A stretch of 64,000 bases of DNA from Caulobacter ginsengisoli (GCF_030814835.1 NZ_JAUSVS010000002.1:310001-374000); one strand, 5' to 3'; positions 10,298 through 19,747 are shown, counted from the stretch's first letter. Numbers and translations are program-made. The notes: generated by a model from the letters alone, not told the origin.

Positions 10298-11299
10298 CTA
10301 TTGCGGCCCGCGCAGGGCCGGCTTCTTCTTGCGCGGCTTGAAGCCGGTGGCCGAGGCGGCGTCGCCCTTCGGGGCGGGGGTGATCACGTCGGGGACCGGG
10401 GTCAGGTCGGCCGACGCCGGCGGATCGGTCACGGCCAGGGGTTCGAGACTGGGCGTGAGGGCGGGTTCGGCGGCCGGCGTATCGCCTGCCGCCTCGGGCG
10501 GCTTGTCAGCCGCCGGAGCGATGCCATCCGCCGTTGGCGCGAACTGCAGATCTTCCGGCTTGGAGGCGTCGGGCGCGGGCGTGTCGGCCGTCGTCTCCGG
10601 CGCCGGCGCGGCGCCGTCCGTCAGGGTTCCCATCACATCGCCGGTGGTGTCGGCGGCGGGCGCGGGTTCGCTGGACGCTGCGACATCCGCGGGCGGCGCC
10701 GCATCGGCCGGCGGGGCCGCTTCCGGCTCTGGCTCGGCGTTGTAGGTCAGGGCCTGGCCGAACAGTTTCGCCTTCTTTTCCAGCGCCTTGGCGGTCTCTT
10801 CGCACTTGGCGGGCGGGGTCCAGGACATCCAGAACTGGGCCAGCTGGGCGGGCTTGACGGTGTCGGCGCCGGTCCAGACGGCCCGGCCGCGTCGGATGGC
10901 GGCGGCGCCGCGCTGCTGAATGGGCTGGGCGCTGGCCTTTTCGGCGGCGGTCATCGCCCGCCGGAACAGCTTCAGCTCGGCCAGGCTTTCCTTCTTCTGG
11001 CTCGGATAGACCTCGTTGATATTTTCTTCGGTGCTGGGGGTCGGCCAGGCGCGCTCGATGCGGATCACCTCGGGCATGGCCTTGTCGTAGAGCTCGACAT
11101 AGGCGCTGATCGCCCCGTAGCACCAGGCGACATAGCCATAGTCATCAGTCGGCGCCGAGACCGGGCTGGAGCCCATAGGCGCAGGCTGCGGCGCGGCGGC
11201 CGGTGCGGCCGCGGCAGGCGGCGCCGCCGGCTCGGCCATGGCGGTCGGGGGTTCGTCGGCGCCCAGCAGGGCCAGCATGAAAACGAGGAAGGGCGCCAT
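10298..11299 (-). CDS. Ala/Pro-rich exported protein of unknown function
   Basis: A 333-residue protein. The first residues (APFLVFMLALLG) look like a short signal or anchor, followed by an Ala/Pro-rich linker, a conserved-looking helical middle (about 55-190: YVAWCYGAISAYVELYDKAM... with paired cysteines C59 and one near residue 165), and a long low-complexity acidic Ala/Pro/Asp tail that ends in a basic patch (FKPRKKKPALRGPQ). I do not recognise a family. The middle part is probably the functional domain and the tail disordered, possibly spanning the periplasm. It shares a terminator with metH and lies directly downstream, same strand, of the oxoprolinase gene (9-nt gap). Confidence 0.7.
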   Translation of the reverse strand: MAPFLVFMLALLGADEPPTAMAEPAAPPAAAAPAAAPQPAPMGSSPVSAPTDDYGYVAWCYGAISAYVELYDKAMPEVIRIERAWPTPSTEENINEVYPSQKKESLAELKLFRRAMTAAEKASAQPIQQRGAAAIRRGRAVWTGADTVKPAQLAQFWMSWTPPAKCEETAKALEKKAKLFGQALTYNAEPEPEAAPPADAAPPADVAASSEPAPAADTTGDVMGTLTDGAAPAPETTADTPAPDASKPEDLQFAPTADGIAPAADKPPEAAGDTPAAEPALTPSLEPLAVTDPPASADLTPVPDVITPAPKGDAASATGFKPRKKKPALRGPQ

Positions 11300-11308
11300 C
11301 GGTATCCT

Positions 11309-14300
11309 TTACGCAGGCTTTCCGAAACCGCCGCCCCCGGGGGTTTCGATCTCGATCACATCGCCGGGCTCCACCGTGACGGAGAAGCAGCCGGCCAGTT
11401 CCTTTACCGCGCCGGTGGCGGCGATCAACCGTTGTCGCCCCGCGAGCGCCGGACCGCCGCCAGCGATCCCCTGCGGGGCGTTCTCGCGACGGCTCGACAG
11501 CAGGGCCGCTTCCATGGGGGCCAGGAAGCGGATCCGCCGGACGGCGCCGTCGCCGCCGCGCCTCAGGCCCGCGCCGCCGGAGCCGTGACGGACCCCGAAC
11601 GACTCGACCCTGACCGGGAAGCGACGCTCCAGTATTTCCGGATCGGTGAGGCGGGAATTTGTCATGTGGATATGGACGCCGCTGGTCCCGTCGCGCGTGG
11701 CCGTGGCGCCGGCCCCGCCGCAGATGGTCTCGTAATACTGCCGCGTCTCGTCGCCGAAGGTGAAGTTGTTCATCGTCCCCTGGCCGTTGGCCATCACCCC
11801 CAGCGCCGCATAGAGGGCGTCGACGACGTGCTGGCTGGTCTCGACATTGCCGGCCACGACCGCCGCCGGTGGCTTGGGGTCCAGCATCGAGCCCTCGCGG
11901 GTCAGGATGTTGAGCGGGGCCAGGCAGCCGGCGTTCAGCGGGATGTCGTCGTCGACCAGGGTGCGGAACACATAGAGGGCGGCGGCCGAGACGATGGCCG
12001 AGGGGGCGTTGAAGTTGGTGTCGAGCTGGTCGGCCGACTGACGGAAGTCCAGCACCGCCTCGCGGGCTTCGCTGTCGACCTTGATCGTGACGACGATCTC
12101 GCCGGCCCCGTCGAGCGGCACGCGGGCCTCGCCGTCGGTGAGGCGGCCCAGGGCCCGGCGGACGGCAGCCTCCGCATTCTGCTGCACGAAGCCCATGTAG
12201 CGGGCCACGGTCTGGGCGCCATGCGCCTCGATCATGCCGGAAACGGCCTGGGCGCCGGCCTGGCAGGCGGCGATCTGGGCCTTGAGATCGGCGATGTTGC
12301 GGTCCGGGCTGCGGGCGGGCCACTGGCCGGTCTTCAGGGCGGCGAGGGTATCGTCCTGCAGGAACCGGCCATCGCGCATGATCGGCACGGCGTCCAGCAT
12401 GACGCCTTCCTCGTCGATGGTGCGGGAGAAGGGCGGCATCGAACCGGGCTGCACGCCGCCGACATCGGCATGGTGGCCCCGGGCGGCGACGTAGAAGGCC
12501 GGTGTCTCACCCTCCATGAAGATCGGCATGACCACGGTGATGTCGGGCAGGTGTGTCCCGCCGAAATAGGGGTTGTTGAGGGCGAAGGCGTCGCCGGGCT
12601 TGAGCACCGGGTGGCGGACCTGCACGGCCCGCACGCTGGCGCCCATGCTGCCCAGGTGCACCGGCATGTGCGGGGCGTTGGCCACCAGCCCGCCGTCGGC
12701 GTCGAACAGGGCGCAGGAGAAGTCCAGCCGTTCCTTGATATTGACCGAATGCGCCGTCCGCTCCAGCGCCGCCCCCATGGCTTCGGCCACGCCCATGAAG
12801 CGACGGTTGAAGAGTTCCAGTGTGACCGGGTCTGGCTTGTCGGCGGCGATGGCGGCGGTCGAAAGCGGCCGGGTGCGGGTCAGCCGGATCAGGCCATCGG
12901 CCTCGCCCCTGGCCCGCCAGCCGTCCGCCACCGCGATCTGGGTATCGCCGCGCACGATCAGGACCGGTCCCTCGGCTTCGGTCAGATCTTCGGCGCGTAC
13001 GACCGTTCCCTCTTTCCGCTCATCCCCGCGAAGGCGGGGACCCAGGCTTTTTTCGTTTCCGGCGCCGGCGGCCTCGACCTCCACCTCGACGCTGCCGATC
13101 AGGATGGTCCGCTCCGGTTCGACAAAGCCGAACAGCCGCTGGTGCGCCGACTCGAAGGCCGCCTTGGCGCTGGCCGTATCCGAGAGCGGAACCGCCAGCA
13201 CCGCATCCGCCCCGTCGTAGCGCAGCATCAACCGCTGCTCGGTCGCCCCGGTTTCGGCGCCCTGCTCGGCCATGCCTGCCAGCGCGTCCATTGCCAGCCT
13301 CCCGGCCAGCACTTCCGCCTCTTCCAGCGCCTCGCCCAGCGGCTTTTCCAGCCCCGCCTGACGCAGCACCCGCACCCGCGCCTGGCCGATCCCCCAGGCC
13401 GACAGCAGCGAGGCATAGCGCGGGCTCAGCACCTCTTCGACGCCCAGGGCATCAGCGACCTGGCAGGCGCACTGGCCCGCCGCCCCGCCGAACGCCACCA
13501 GGGCATGACCGCGCGGGTCGAAGCCGCGCTCGGTGGAGATGCGCCGCACCGCCTGGGCCATCTGCTCCACAGCGACGGCCAGGAAGCCTTCGGCGGCGGC
13601 TTCGGCGCTGGGCAGGTTCATGGCGTCGGCCAGCTCGGCCAGCTTCTGTTGGGCGGCCTCGACATCGAGCGGGCCATCGCCATGAGGGCCGAAGACCAGC
13701 GGGAAATACAGCGGGTCCAGCCGGCCCAGCACCAGGTTGGCGTCCGTCACGGTCGCCGGGCCGCCACGGCCATAGCAGGCCGGGCCCGGATCGGCCCCGG
13801 CGCTGTGCGGCCCCACCCGGGCGCGGAAGCCGTCGAAGGTCAGGATCGAGCCGCCGCCGGCCGCCACGGTCTCGACATCCAGCATCGGACTGCGCAGCCG
13901 CGCCCCGGCCACCTTGGCGGTGTCGCGCCGCTCCAGCGCCCCGGCATAGCGGCAGACGTCGGTCGAGGTGCCGCCCATGTCGAAGCCAAGCACCGCCGCC
14001 GCGCCGGCAGCCTGGGCGGTGCGGGCCACGCCCACGACGCCGCCGGCCGGGCCGGAAACCACCGCGTCCTTGCCCCGGAAGGCCTCGGCCCGCACCAGCC
14101 CGCCGGCCGAGGTCATGAACCATAGCGGCGCGCCGTTCACCGCCTGGCTGACCCGGCGGACATAGGCCTGCAGCACCGGGGTCAGATAGGCGTCGGCCAC
14201 CGCCGTCTCGGCCCGCGCCACATAGCGGGGCAGGGGGCTGGCCTCGTGGCTGAGGGTGACATGGGCGAATCCGGCGGCGCGGGCGATCTCGCCGGCCTTC

Positions 14301-14842
14301 AGTTCGTGGGCCGGGTTGAGGTCGGAATGCAGGAAGGCGATGGCGATGGCCTCGTAGCCCTCCGCCTTCGCGTCGGACAGCCTCTGGGCCAGCGCCGCCT
14401 CGTCCAGAGGCCGCACCACCGCGCCATCCGCCGCCAGCCGCTCGTTGGCCTCGGCGACGCCGCTGTAGAGCGGATCGGGCCGGATGACGTCGAGGGCGAA
14501 GAGCTCGGGCCGCGACTGGTCGCCGATCAGCAGGGCGTCGGCGAAGCCTTCGGTCACCAGCAGCAGCGTGCGGGCGCCCTTGCGCTCAAGCAGGGCGTTG
14601 GTGGCCACCGTGGTGCCCATCTTGATCGCCGCGACACGCTCGGCCGGGAACGGCGCGCCAGGCTCGACCTCGAGCAGTCGGCGCATCGCCTCGACGGCGG
14701 CGTCGGCATAGGACGGCGAGGCCGACAGCAGCTTCAGGGTCTGTTCGCCGCCGTCCGGGGCGCGGCCGATGACGTCGGTGAAGGTGCCGCCCCGGTCGAT
14801 CCAGAAGCTCCAGCCGATTGTTACGCCGAGTTCAGTTGTCAT
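11309..14842 (-). CDS. Hydantoinase A/B fusion, 5-oxoprolinase-like
   Basis: A 1,177-residue cytoplasmic enzyme of the hydantoinase/oxoprolinase family, which opens 5-oxoproline or hydantoin rings with ATP. The N-terminal half is the HyuA type (WIDRGGTFTDVIGR near the start; GFDMGGTSTDV ATP-site motif), the C-terminal half the HyuB type (from DPVTLELFNRRFMGVAEAMG; SVNIKERLDFSCALF). The fusion and length match eukaryotic-like 5-oxoprolinase (about 1,290). Start is MTTELG at 14842, since the longer frame overlaps nothing conserved. An in-frame palindromic repeat encoding SLGPRLRGDERK (around 13014-13050) sits near the domain junction. Confidence 0.9.
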   Translation of the reverse strand: MTTELGVTIGWSFWIDRGGTFTDVIGRAPDGGEQTLKLLSASPSYADAAVEAMRRLLEVEPGAPFPAERVAAIKMGTTVATNALLERKGARTLLLVTEGFADALLIGDQSRPELFALDVIRPDPLYSGVAEANERLAADGAVVRPLDEAALAQRLSDAKAEGYEAIAIAFLHSDLNPAHELKAGEIARAAGFAHVTLSHEASPLPRYVARAETAVADAYLTPVLQAYVRRVSQAVNGAPLWFMTSAGGLVRAEAFRGKDAVVSGPAGGVVGVARTAQAAGAAAVLGFDMGGTSTDVCRYAGALERRDTAKVAGARLRSPMLDVETVAAGGGSILTFDGFRARVGPHSAGADPGPACYGRGGPATVTDANLVLGRLDPLYFPLVFGPHGDGPLDVEAAQQKLAELADAMNLPSAEAAAEGFLAVAVEQMAQAVRRISTERGFDPRGHALVAFGGAAGQCACQVADALGVEEVLSPRYASLLSAWGIGQARVRVLRQAGLEKPLGEALEEAEVLAGRLAMDALAGMAEQGAETGATEQRLMLRYDGADAVLAVPLSDTASAKAAFESAHQRLFGFVEPERTILIGSVEVEVEAAGAGNEKSLGPRLRGDERKEGTVVRAEDLTEAEGPVLIVRGDTQIAVADGWRARGEADGLIRLTRTRPLSTAAIAADKPDPVTLELFNRRFMGVAEAMGAALERTAHSVNIKERLDFSCALFDADGGLVANAPHMPVHLGSMGASVRAVQVRHPVLKPGDAFALNNPYFGGTHLPDITVVMPIFMEGETPAFYVAARGHHADVGGVQPGSMPPFSRTIDEEGVMLDAVPIMRDGRFLQDDTLAALKTGQWPARSPDRNIADLKAQIAACQAGAQAVSGMIEAHGAQTVARYMGFVQQNAEAAVRRALGRLTDGEARVPLDGAGEIVVTIKVDSEAREAVLDFRQSADQLDTNFNAPSAIVSAAALYVFRTLVDDDIPLNAGCLAPLNILTREGSMLDPKPPAAVVAGNVETSQHVVDALYAALGVMANGQGTMNNFTFGDETRQYYETICGGAGATATRDGTSGVHIHMTNSRLTDPEILERRFPVRVESFGVRHGSGGAGLRRGGDGAVRRIRFLAPMEAALLSSRRENAPQGIAGGGPALAGRQRLIAATGAVKELAGCFSVTVEPGDVIEIETPGGGGFGKPA
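13014..13050. repeat. Palindromic dispersed repeat inserted in a coding region
   Basis: The sequence around CATCCCCGCGAAGGCGGG followed by GACCCAGG is a well-known type of small palindromic repeat scattered between genes in many alphaproteobacteria. Here it is inside the oxoprolinase gene, in frame, encoding the peptide SLGPRLRGDERK in a loop between domains. Confidence 0.75.
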
Positions 14843-14877
14843 CCGAGCGCCACGATCATAAGCTTCAAACCGATCCC

Positions 14878-15567
14878 ATGAGCTTCTGGCGCAACATTGC
14901 AAGCCTCGCCGCCAAGCGTGTCGACGAGGCCGAGTGCTCGACCTGTCCTCCCGGCCTGCCGGGCGAGGACCCCGCCTTCTCGACCGCGGTGACGGCGCTG
15001 GGCGCCAAGCTGGCCAAGGCCGACGGCCGGGCCGACGCCGATGAATTCGCAGCTTTCGCCGGGGTTTTCCAGCCGGATCAGGCCTCCGAACGCAATGTTC
15101 ACCGCCTCTACGACCTGGCCCGCCAGACCACGCGCGGCTACGAGAGCTATGCCAAGCAGTTGGCCAAGCGCTACCGGGCCTGTCCGCAGCTGCTCGAGGA
15201 CGTGCTGGACGGCCTGTTCCACATCGCCGGCTCCGACGGGGCGGTCACCCATGACGAGCTGACCTATCTGGAGCGGGTCGGGGCGCTGTTCGGCCTCTCG
15301 CCGCTCACCTATCGCCGGATCAAGGCCACCCATCTGGGGGCCGGACCGAACGACCCCTATGTCATCCTCGATGTGCCGCCCGACGCGCCGGACGAGGTGG
15401 TGCGCAGCGCCTGGAAATCCGCCCTCTCGGTGGCCCACCCCGACCGCGCTCGGGCCCGGGGCCTGCCGTCGGAGTTCATCGAGGTCGCGGAGGCCAAATC
15501 GGCCTCGATCAACGCCGCCTTCGACACCGTGATGCGCGAACGCAAGGCGATGGTTCCGGCGGAGTAG
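14878..15567 (+). CDS. DjlA-like TerB/DnaJ-domain protein
   Basis: A 229-residue protein with a TerB-like helical domain (about 45-145: LAKADGRADADEFAAF, then FHIAGSDGAVTHDELTYL) and a C-terminal J domain (about 165-225, YVILDVPPDAPDEVVRSAWK) that keeps the HPD tripeptide (SVAHPDRA). This is the DjlA-type layout without an N-terminal membrane segment, so it is probably a cytosolic co-chaperone that stimulates a DnaK-type Hsp70. The start ATG at 14878 is 36 nt from the divergent oxoprolinase start. A CxxC-like pair at ECSTCPP near residue 20 is notable. Confidence 0.85.
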   Translation: MSFWRNIASLAAKRVDEAECSTCPPGLPGEDPAFSTAVTALGAKLAKADGRADADEFAAFAGVFQPDQASERNVHRLYDLARQTTRGYESYAKQLAKRYRACPQLLEDVLDGLFHIAGSDGAVTHDELTYLERVGALFGLSPLTYRRIKATHLGAGPNDPYVILDVPPDAPDEVVRSAWKSALSVAHPDRARARGLPSEFIEVAEAKSASINAAFDTVMRERKAMVPAE

Positions 15568-15682
15568 GGCGCCTAAGAAGCACACAGCTTCGCCGAAAAA
15601 CCGCCTCACAGGCATGTTGAGTTGACGCGCCGTCGCTCTAGGCAGAAATTAGGGGCGTTAACCGCCCGGGAAAGGGTTTTCG

Positions 15683-15973
15683 ATGGGACGACTGGCAAAC
15701 GGCTCCGGCGGCGCCTTCAAGGGCCTGGCCTGGGTCGGCGGTCTTCTGGCCACCTGCGCCGCCCTGACGGTCGCCGCCGTGCTGGCGGTGTTCGCCACGG
15801 TCACCGTCGTGGTCCTGGCCCTGATGGCCAGCGCCACCCTGGCCTTCGCCGGTCTGGCCATGCGCGCCCGCCGCTCGGCCAAGGCCCGCGCCAACACCGA
15901 TCCCGACCTGATCGAGGCCCGCCACCTGGGCGGCCACAGCTGGGTCGCCTACGGCTGGAACGACCGGGCCTAA
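15683..15973 (+). CDS. Small membrane protein of unknown function
   Basis: A 96-residue protein with two hydrophobic segments (about 14-37 and 39-60; Ala/Val-rich) followed by a basic stretch MRARRSAKARA and a hydrophilic tail ending HSWVAYGWNDRA. This suggests a two-pass inner-membrane hairpin with a cytoplasmic tail. I do not recognise a family. Its start ATG 15683 follows AAAGGG at a fitting distance. It stands alone between the DnaJ-like gene and the ABM gene. Confidence 0.65.
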   Translation: MGRLANGSGGAFKGLAWVGGLLATCAALTVAAVLAVFATVTVVVLALMASATLAFAGLAMRARRSAKARANTDPDLIEARHLGGHSWVAYGWNDRA

Positions 15974-16065
15974 CAGCCCAACCGACGAATCCCTCAGCAA
16001 CGCACTTCACGGCGCCCTTCCGCGCGGCTAGTCTCTCCATTCAAACAGATGTTCGGGAGGCGGAT

Positions 16066-16353
16066 ATGATCGGTGTTGTGGCGACCCTGACGGTTGCGGA
16101 CGGCAAGGGCGCGGACCTGGAAGCGGTGTTCGCCGACCTCGCCGCCAAGGTGAAGGCCAACGAAAGCGGCTGCCTGATGTATCAGCTGACCAAGTCGCGC
16201 ACCGAGCCCAACGTCTACAAGGTGCTGGAGCTCTACGCCTCCGACGAGGCCCTGAAGCACCACGGCTCGACCGACTATTTCAAGGCCGCCGGCCCCGGCA
16301 TCGGCGCCTGCCTGGGCGGCCGTCCCAGCATCGAATACCTCGACGCGGTCTGA
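16066..16353 (+). CDS. Antibiotic biosynthesis monooxygenase (ABM) domain protein
   Basis: A 95-residue ferredoxin-like dimeric alpha-beta protein of the ABM/quinol monooxygenase family. The order VVATLTVADGKGADLEAVF, NESGCLMYQL, YKVLELYASDEALKHH and the final strand is typical. Small ABM proteins oxidise quinols without cofactors or are heme-degrading; none of this can be assigned here. The start follows GGGAGGCGGAT, a good ribosome site. The acyl-CoA dehydrogenase begins 5 nt downstream, so the two are likely cotranscribed. Confidence 0.85.
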   Translation: MIGVVATLTVADGKGADLEAVFADLAAKVKANESGCLMYQLTKSRTEPNVYKVLELYASDEALKHHGSTDYFKAAGPGIGACLGGRPSIEYLDAV

Positions 16354-16358
16354 TCGCC

Positions 16359-17582
16359 ATGGACCTGGCCCTGTCAGCGGACGACCTCGCCTTCCGGGAC
16401 GAGGTCCGCGCCTGGATCGCCGAGAACTTCGACGAGGACACCCGCCGTTGGCTGGCCCAGTCCAAGAACGGCTATCTGGACAAGGCCGGCCAGGTCAGCT
16501 GGCAGAAGAAGCTGGCCGCCAAGGGCTGGGCCGCGCCGGACTGGCCGGTCGAGTGGGGCGGGGCGGGGTTCACCGCCTCGCAGCGCTACATCTTCACCGC
16601 CGAGATGGGCCTGGCCGGCACGCCGCGGCCCAGCCCCATGGGGCTGAACATGGTGGCCCCGGTCATCCTGGCCTTCGGGACCGAGGAGCAGAAGCGCCAG
16701 CATCTGCCGCCGATCCTGTCGTCCGACATCTGGTGGTGCCAGGGCTACAGCGAGCCGGGCTCTGGCTCGGACCTCGCCTCCTTGCAGATGAAGGCCGTCC
16801 GCGACGGCGATGACTACGTCCTCAACGGCTCCAAGATTTGGACCACCCAGGCGCAATGGGCCGACTGGATGTTCTGCCTGGTCCGCACCTCCACCGAGGG
16901 CAAGCCCCAGAGCGGCATCTCGTTCGTGCTGCTGCGCATGGATACGCCCGGGGTGACGGTGAAGTCGCTGCCGACCCTGGACGGGCCGGTCGATGGCCAG
17001 CAGGAGATCAACCAGGTCTTCTTCGAGGATGTCCGGGTGCCCGTCTCCAACCGCATCGGCGAGGAGAACAAGGGCTGGACCTACGCCAAATACCTGCTGG
17101 AATTCGAGCGCGGCAACGCCTTCGCCCCCAGCCTGAAAAGCGTGCTGAAAAAGGTCCGCCGTATCGCCTCGGTCGAGCTGGACGGCAGCGGCGAGGCGAT
17201 GATCAGCGATCCGGCCTTCCGTCGCAAGCTGGCGGCGCTGGAGATCGAAGTCGCCGCCCTGGACGCCACCGAACTGCGCATCTTCTCGGCCATGAGCGGC
17301 GGCGAGCCGGTCGGGCCGGCCTCCTCGATGCTGAAATGCGCGGGGTCGGAAGTGCAGCAGGCGATCACCGAACTGACCCTCGAGGCGGTCGGCGTCTACG
17401 GCCAGCCCTTCGTGCAGGACGGCTGGGCCCATCTGCGCGGCGACAGCAACGAGCCGCTGCCGGGGCCTGATTACGCCGCCCCGGCCGCGCCCACCTATTT
17501 CAACTACCGCAAGGCCTCGATCTATGCCGGGTCCAACGAGATCCAGCGTAACATCATGGCCAAGCTGGTCCTGGGGCTCTGA
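16359..17582 (+). CDS. Acyl-CoA dehydrogenase family protein (PimC-like)
   Basis: A 407-residue FAD flavoenzyme introducing a 2,3 double bond in an acyl-CoA. The central FAD/substrate motif GYSEPGSGSDLASLQ (about 130-144), the strand WTTQAQWADW, and the C-terminal IYAGSNEIQRNIMAK match the large subunit of pimeloyl-CoA dehydrogenase and steroid-type acyl-CoA dehydrogenases. That group normally works with a smaller partner subunit, which is not next to it here. Likely cotranscribed with the ABM gene upstream and the MFS transporter downstream. Substrate chain is unknown. Confidence 0.9.
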   Translation: MDLALSADDLAFRDEVRAWIAENFDEDTRRWLAQSKNGYLDKAGQVSWQKKLAAKGWAAPDWPVEWGGAGFTASQRYIFTAEMGLAGTPRPSPMGLNMVAPVILAFGTEEQKRQHLPPILSSDIWWCQGYSEPGSGSDLASLQMKAVRDGDDYVLNGSKIWTTQAQWADWMFCLVRTSTEGKPQSGISFVLLRMDTPGVTVKSLPTLDGPVDGQQEINQVFFEDVRVPVSNRIGEENKGWTYAKYLLEFERGNAFAPSLKSVLKKVRRIASVELDGSGEAMISDPAFRRKLAALEIEVAALDATELRIFSAMSGGEPVGPASSMLKCAGSEVQQAITELTLEAVGVYGQPFVQDGWAHLRGDSNEPLPGPDYAAPAAPTYFNYRKASIYAGSNEIQRNIMAKLVLGL

Positions 17583-17653
17583 CGGCCGGCTGGCTGCCAG
17601 ACACGGCGCCTGAGGGCCGCAAGATTGCGGCCCTGCTACTGACGACGCGGGGG

Positions 17654-18817
17654 GTGCGGGCCTTCGCCGACGGTTTCGTCGCCCTTCTGCTGCCGGTCTA
17701 TCTCACGGCCCTGGGCTGCAACGCCGTGCAGATCGGCCTACTGGCCAGCCTGACCCTGGCCGGTTCGGCGGCGGTGACCCTCAGCGTCGGTTTCCTGGCC
17801 CATCGCATCGTGCCACGCCTGCTGCTGCTTGGCGCCTCGCTGGCCATGGCGTTGACGGGCCTGGCCTTCGCCGGGTTCTCCGATTTCTGGCCGCTGGCGG
17901 TGGTCGCCTTCGTCGGCACGCTCAATCCCTCGGGCGGCGATGTCAGCCTGTTCCTGCCTCTGGAACACAGCCTGCTGGCCCACGCCGTCGCCGACCGCGA
18001 CCGCACGGCGCTCTTCTCCAACTACAGCCTGATTGCCGGCCTGGTCGGCGCGCTGGGGGCCCTGGCCGCCGGTCTGCCGGATCTGCTGGGCGCTCTCCTG
18101 CCCAGGCTGGAGGCCATCCGCGGCATGTTCGGCCTCTACGCCCTGGCCGGCCTGGTCGTCTTCTTCCTCTATCGCCGCCTGCCCGTCGCCCAGGCCGACA
18201 CCGCAATCGCCCACACCCCGCTCGGCCCGTCACGCAAGCGGGTGATACAGCTGGCGGCGGTCTTCAGCCTGGACAGCTTCGGTGGCGGCTTCCTGGTCCA
18301 GAGCCTGCTGGCGCTGTGGCTGTTCGACCGTTTCGGCCTGAGCCTGGCCCAGGGCGCCCTGTTCTTCTTCTGGGCGGGCCTGCTGGCGGCGGCCTCGTTC
18401 CTGGTCGCCCCGCGCCTGGCCAAGCGGTTCGGGCTGATCAACACCATGGTCTTCACCCACATCCCGGCCAGCCTCTGCCTGATCGCGGCGGCCTTCACCC
18501 CCAGTCTCTGGGCGGTGCTGGCCCTGCTGCTGGTCCGCGCCTTCCTGTCCTCGATGGATGTGCCCGCCCGCACCTCCTACGTCATGGCCGTGGTCACCCC
18601 GCCCGAACGCGCGGCCGCGGCCAGCTTCACGGCGGTGCCGCGCAGCCTGACCTCGGCCGCGGGGCCGACGATCGCCGGGTGGATGCTGTCGCTGGGGGGA
18701 TTTGCCTGGCCGCTGCTGGTCGGCGGCGGGCTGAAGATCGCCTACGATCTTCTGATGCTGTTCATGTTCCGGAATGTGAGGGCGCCTGAGGAGGCCGCCA
18801 AAAGTGTGTTGGACTAG
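17654..18817 (+). CDS. MFS transporter
   Basis: A 387-residue major facilitator family permease with twelve hydrophobic segments in two halves, with the central basic loop near residue 175-195. The substrate is unknown. The GTG at 17654 is the first standard start, but the frame is open further upstream and reads LLTTRGVRAFADGF, a start typical for this MFS group, so the real start is probably earlier, perhaps a rare CTG at 17579 that would overlap the acyl-CoA dehydrogenase stop (CTGA). Confidence 0.85.
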   Translation: MRAFADGFVALLLPVYLTALGCNAVQIGLLASLTLAGSAAVTLSVGFLAHRIVPRLLLLGASLAMALTGLAFAGFSDFWPLAVVAFVGTLNPSGGDVSLFLPLEHSLLAHAVADRDRTALFSNYSLIAGLVGALGALAAGLPDLLGALLPRLEAIRGMFGLYALAGLVVFFLYRRLPVAQADTAIAHTPLGPSRKRVIQLAAVFSLDSFGGGFLVQSLLALWLFDRFGLSLAQGALFFFWAGLLAAASFLVAPRLAKRFGLINTMVFTHIPASLCLIAAAFTPSLWAVLALLLVRAFLSSMDVPARTSYVMAVVTPPERAAAASFTAVPRSLTSAAGPTIAGWMLSLGGFAWPLLVGGGLKIAYDLLMLFMFRNVRAPEEAAKSVLD

Positions 18818-18899
18818 CGCGCGATTTTGTCGTTGCCTTCTCTACCAAAGGTCGAGAGTAGACGCGTTGCGGGAACACCATGACGTCGGGAGGAATACG

Positions 18900-19691
18900 A
18901 TGAAGTTTTCCATACGGCGGTCCTTCGTTGCGGCCGCCTCGGCGGTGCGGGGAGGGTGGCCCTCGACGCTCATTCCGATCATAGCTGGATTGGCTTTCGG
19001 TGTTCTCTCTTACTATCTAAGCGTATTTATGGAATTCAAAGTGCTGAGAAATAGTACAGCTCTCAGTATAGCTCAAATTTCTACCTATTTGTGTTCATTT
19101 CTAATAGTATTTTTTTCTTTCTGCACCCTCGGATTTCGTAGAGTTTTGGCGCTAAGCGGGTCCGAAAAGAAGGAAATAGGTATTACGATAAATTCAATAG
19201 TCGTCGGAGTAGTATATGCTTCGATGGGTCCGGGTCTCGCTTCAATTCTGTCCGTATTGTCCCCACTGCTCGGCGAAGCAGTCGGCGATGGACAATGGTG
19301 GTCGCCGCATAGATGGTTGCTGCCAGTTATTCTTATCTGGCCTGTCGTCTTTAGTTCTGCTTTTGCGTTCGCGATACCGATTTCACTTCATCAGAGAAGC
19401 GGCTTGGCCCAGAGCTTCTTGAGCGCCTTCACGGTAGGCAAGGGAAATAGAGTGAGAATATTTATTCTCTTCCTAATTGTGGCCACGCTGGGAGCTGCCT
19501 TAGCCACGATTTTTGGAACGCTTGCCGAAATTGTGTCGCCCAGGCGGTATTCTGTTTCGTATGCTGTCGTGTTGCAATTTGGCGTAGTGGCAGCAACCGC
19601 GATTGCGGCGATAATTTCTGTAATAGCTTACTTGGAGCTCAAGTCTGCCGAGGGCGGCGACGCAAACGGAGTCGCGAAAGCGTTCTCCTAG
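18900..19691 (+). CDS. Polytopic membrane protein of the AT-rich island
   Basis: A 263-residue integral membrane protein with about six hydrophobic segments (roughly 22-45, 55-85, 95-125, 140-165, 180-215, 220-245) and a hydrophilic tail ending in SAEGGDANG. The start ATG 18900 is preceded by GGGAGG six bases away, better than the upstream frame. The C-terminal layout (last segment followed by YLELKS) resembles membrane domains such as that of glycerophosphodiester phosphodiesterases, but I cannot assign a family. Base composition is far more AT-rich than the surrounding genes, which suggests horizontal transfer. It is the first of three genes on the same strand. Confidence 0.72.
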   Translation: MKFSIRRSFVAAASAVRGGWPSTLIPIIAGLAFGVLSYYLSVFMEFKVLRNSTALSIAQISTYLCSFLIVFFSFCTLGFRRVLALSGSEKKEIGITINSIVVGVVYASMGPGLASILSVLSPLLGEAVGDGQWWSPHRWLLPVILIWPVVFSSAFAFAIPISLHQRSGLAQSFLSAFTVGKGNRVRIFILFLIVATLGAALATIFGTLAEIVSPRRYSVSYAVVLQFGVVAATAIAAIISVIAYLELKSAEGGDANGVAKAFS

Positions 19692-19747
19692 GAGTTGTTT
19701 CTATATAGGAATCGTGGATAAATGGCGTCCTTCTGGGAGGGCGACAA

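Noticed and set aside
10301-14125. 1274-residue frame on the plus strand
   Set aside because: Antisense of the Ala/Pro-rich protein and the oxoprolinase; composition is Arg/Gly/His-rich without any recognisable domain.
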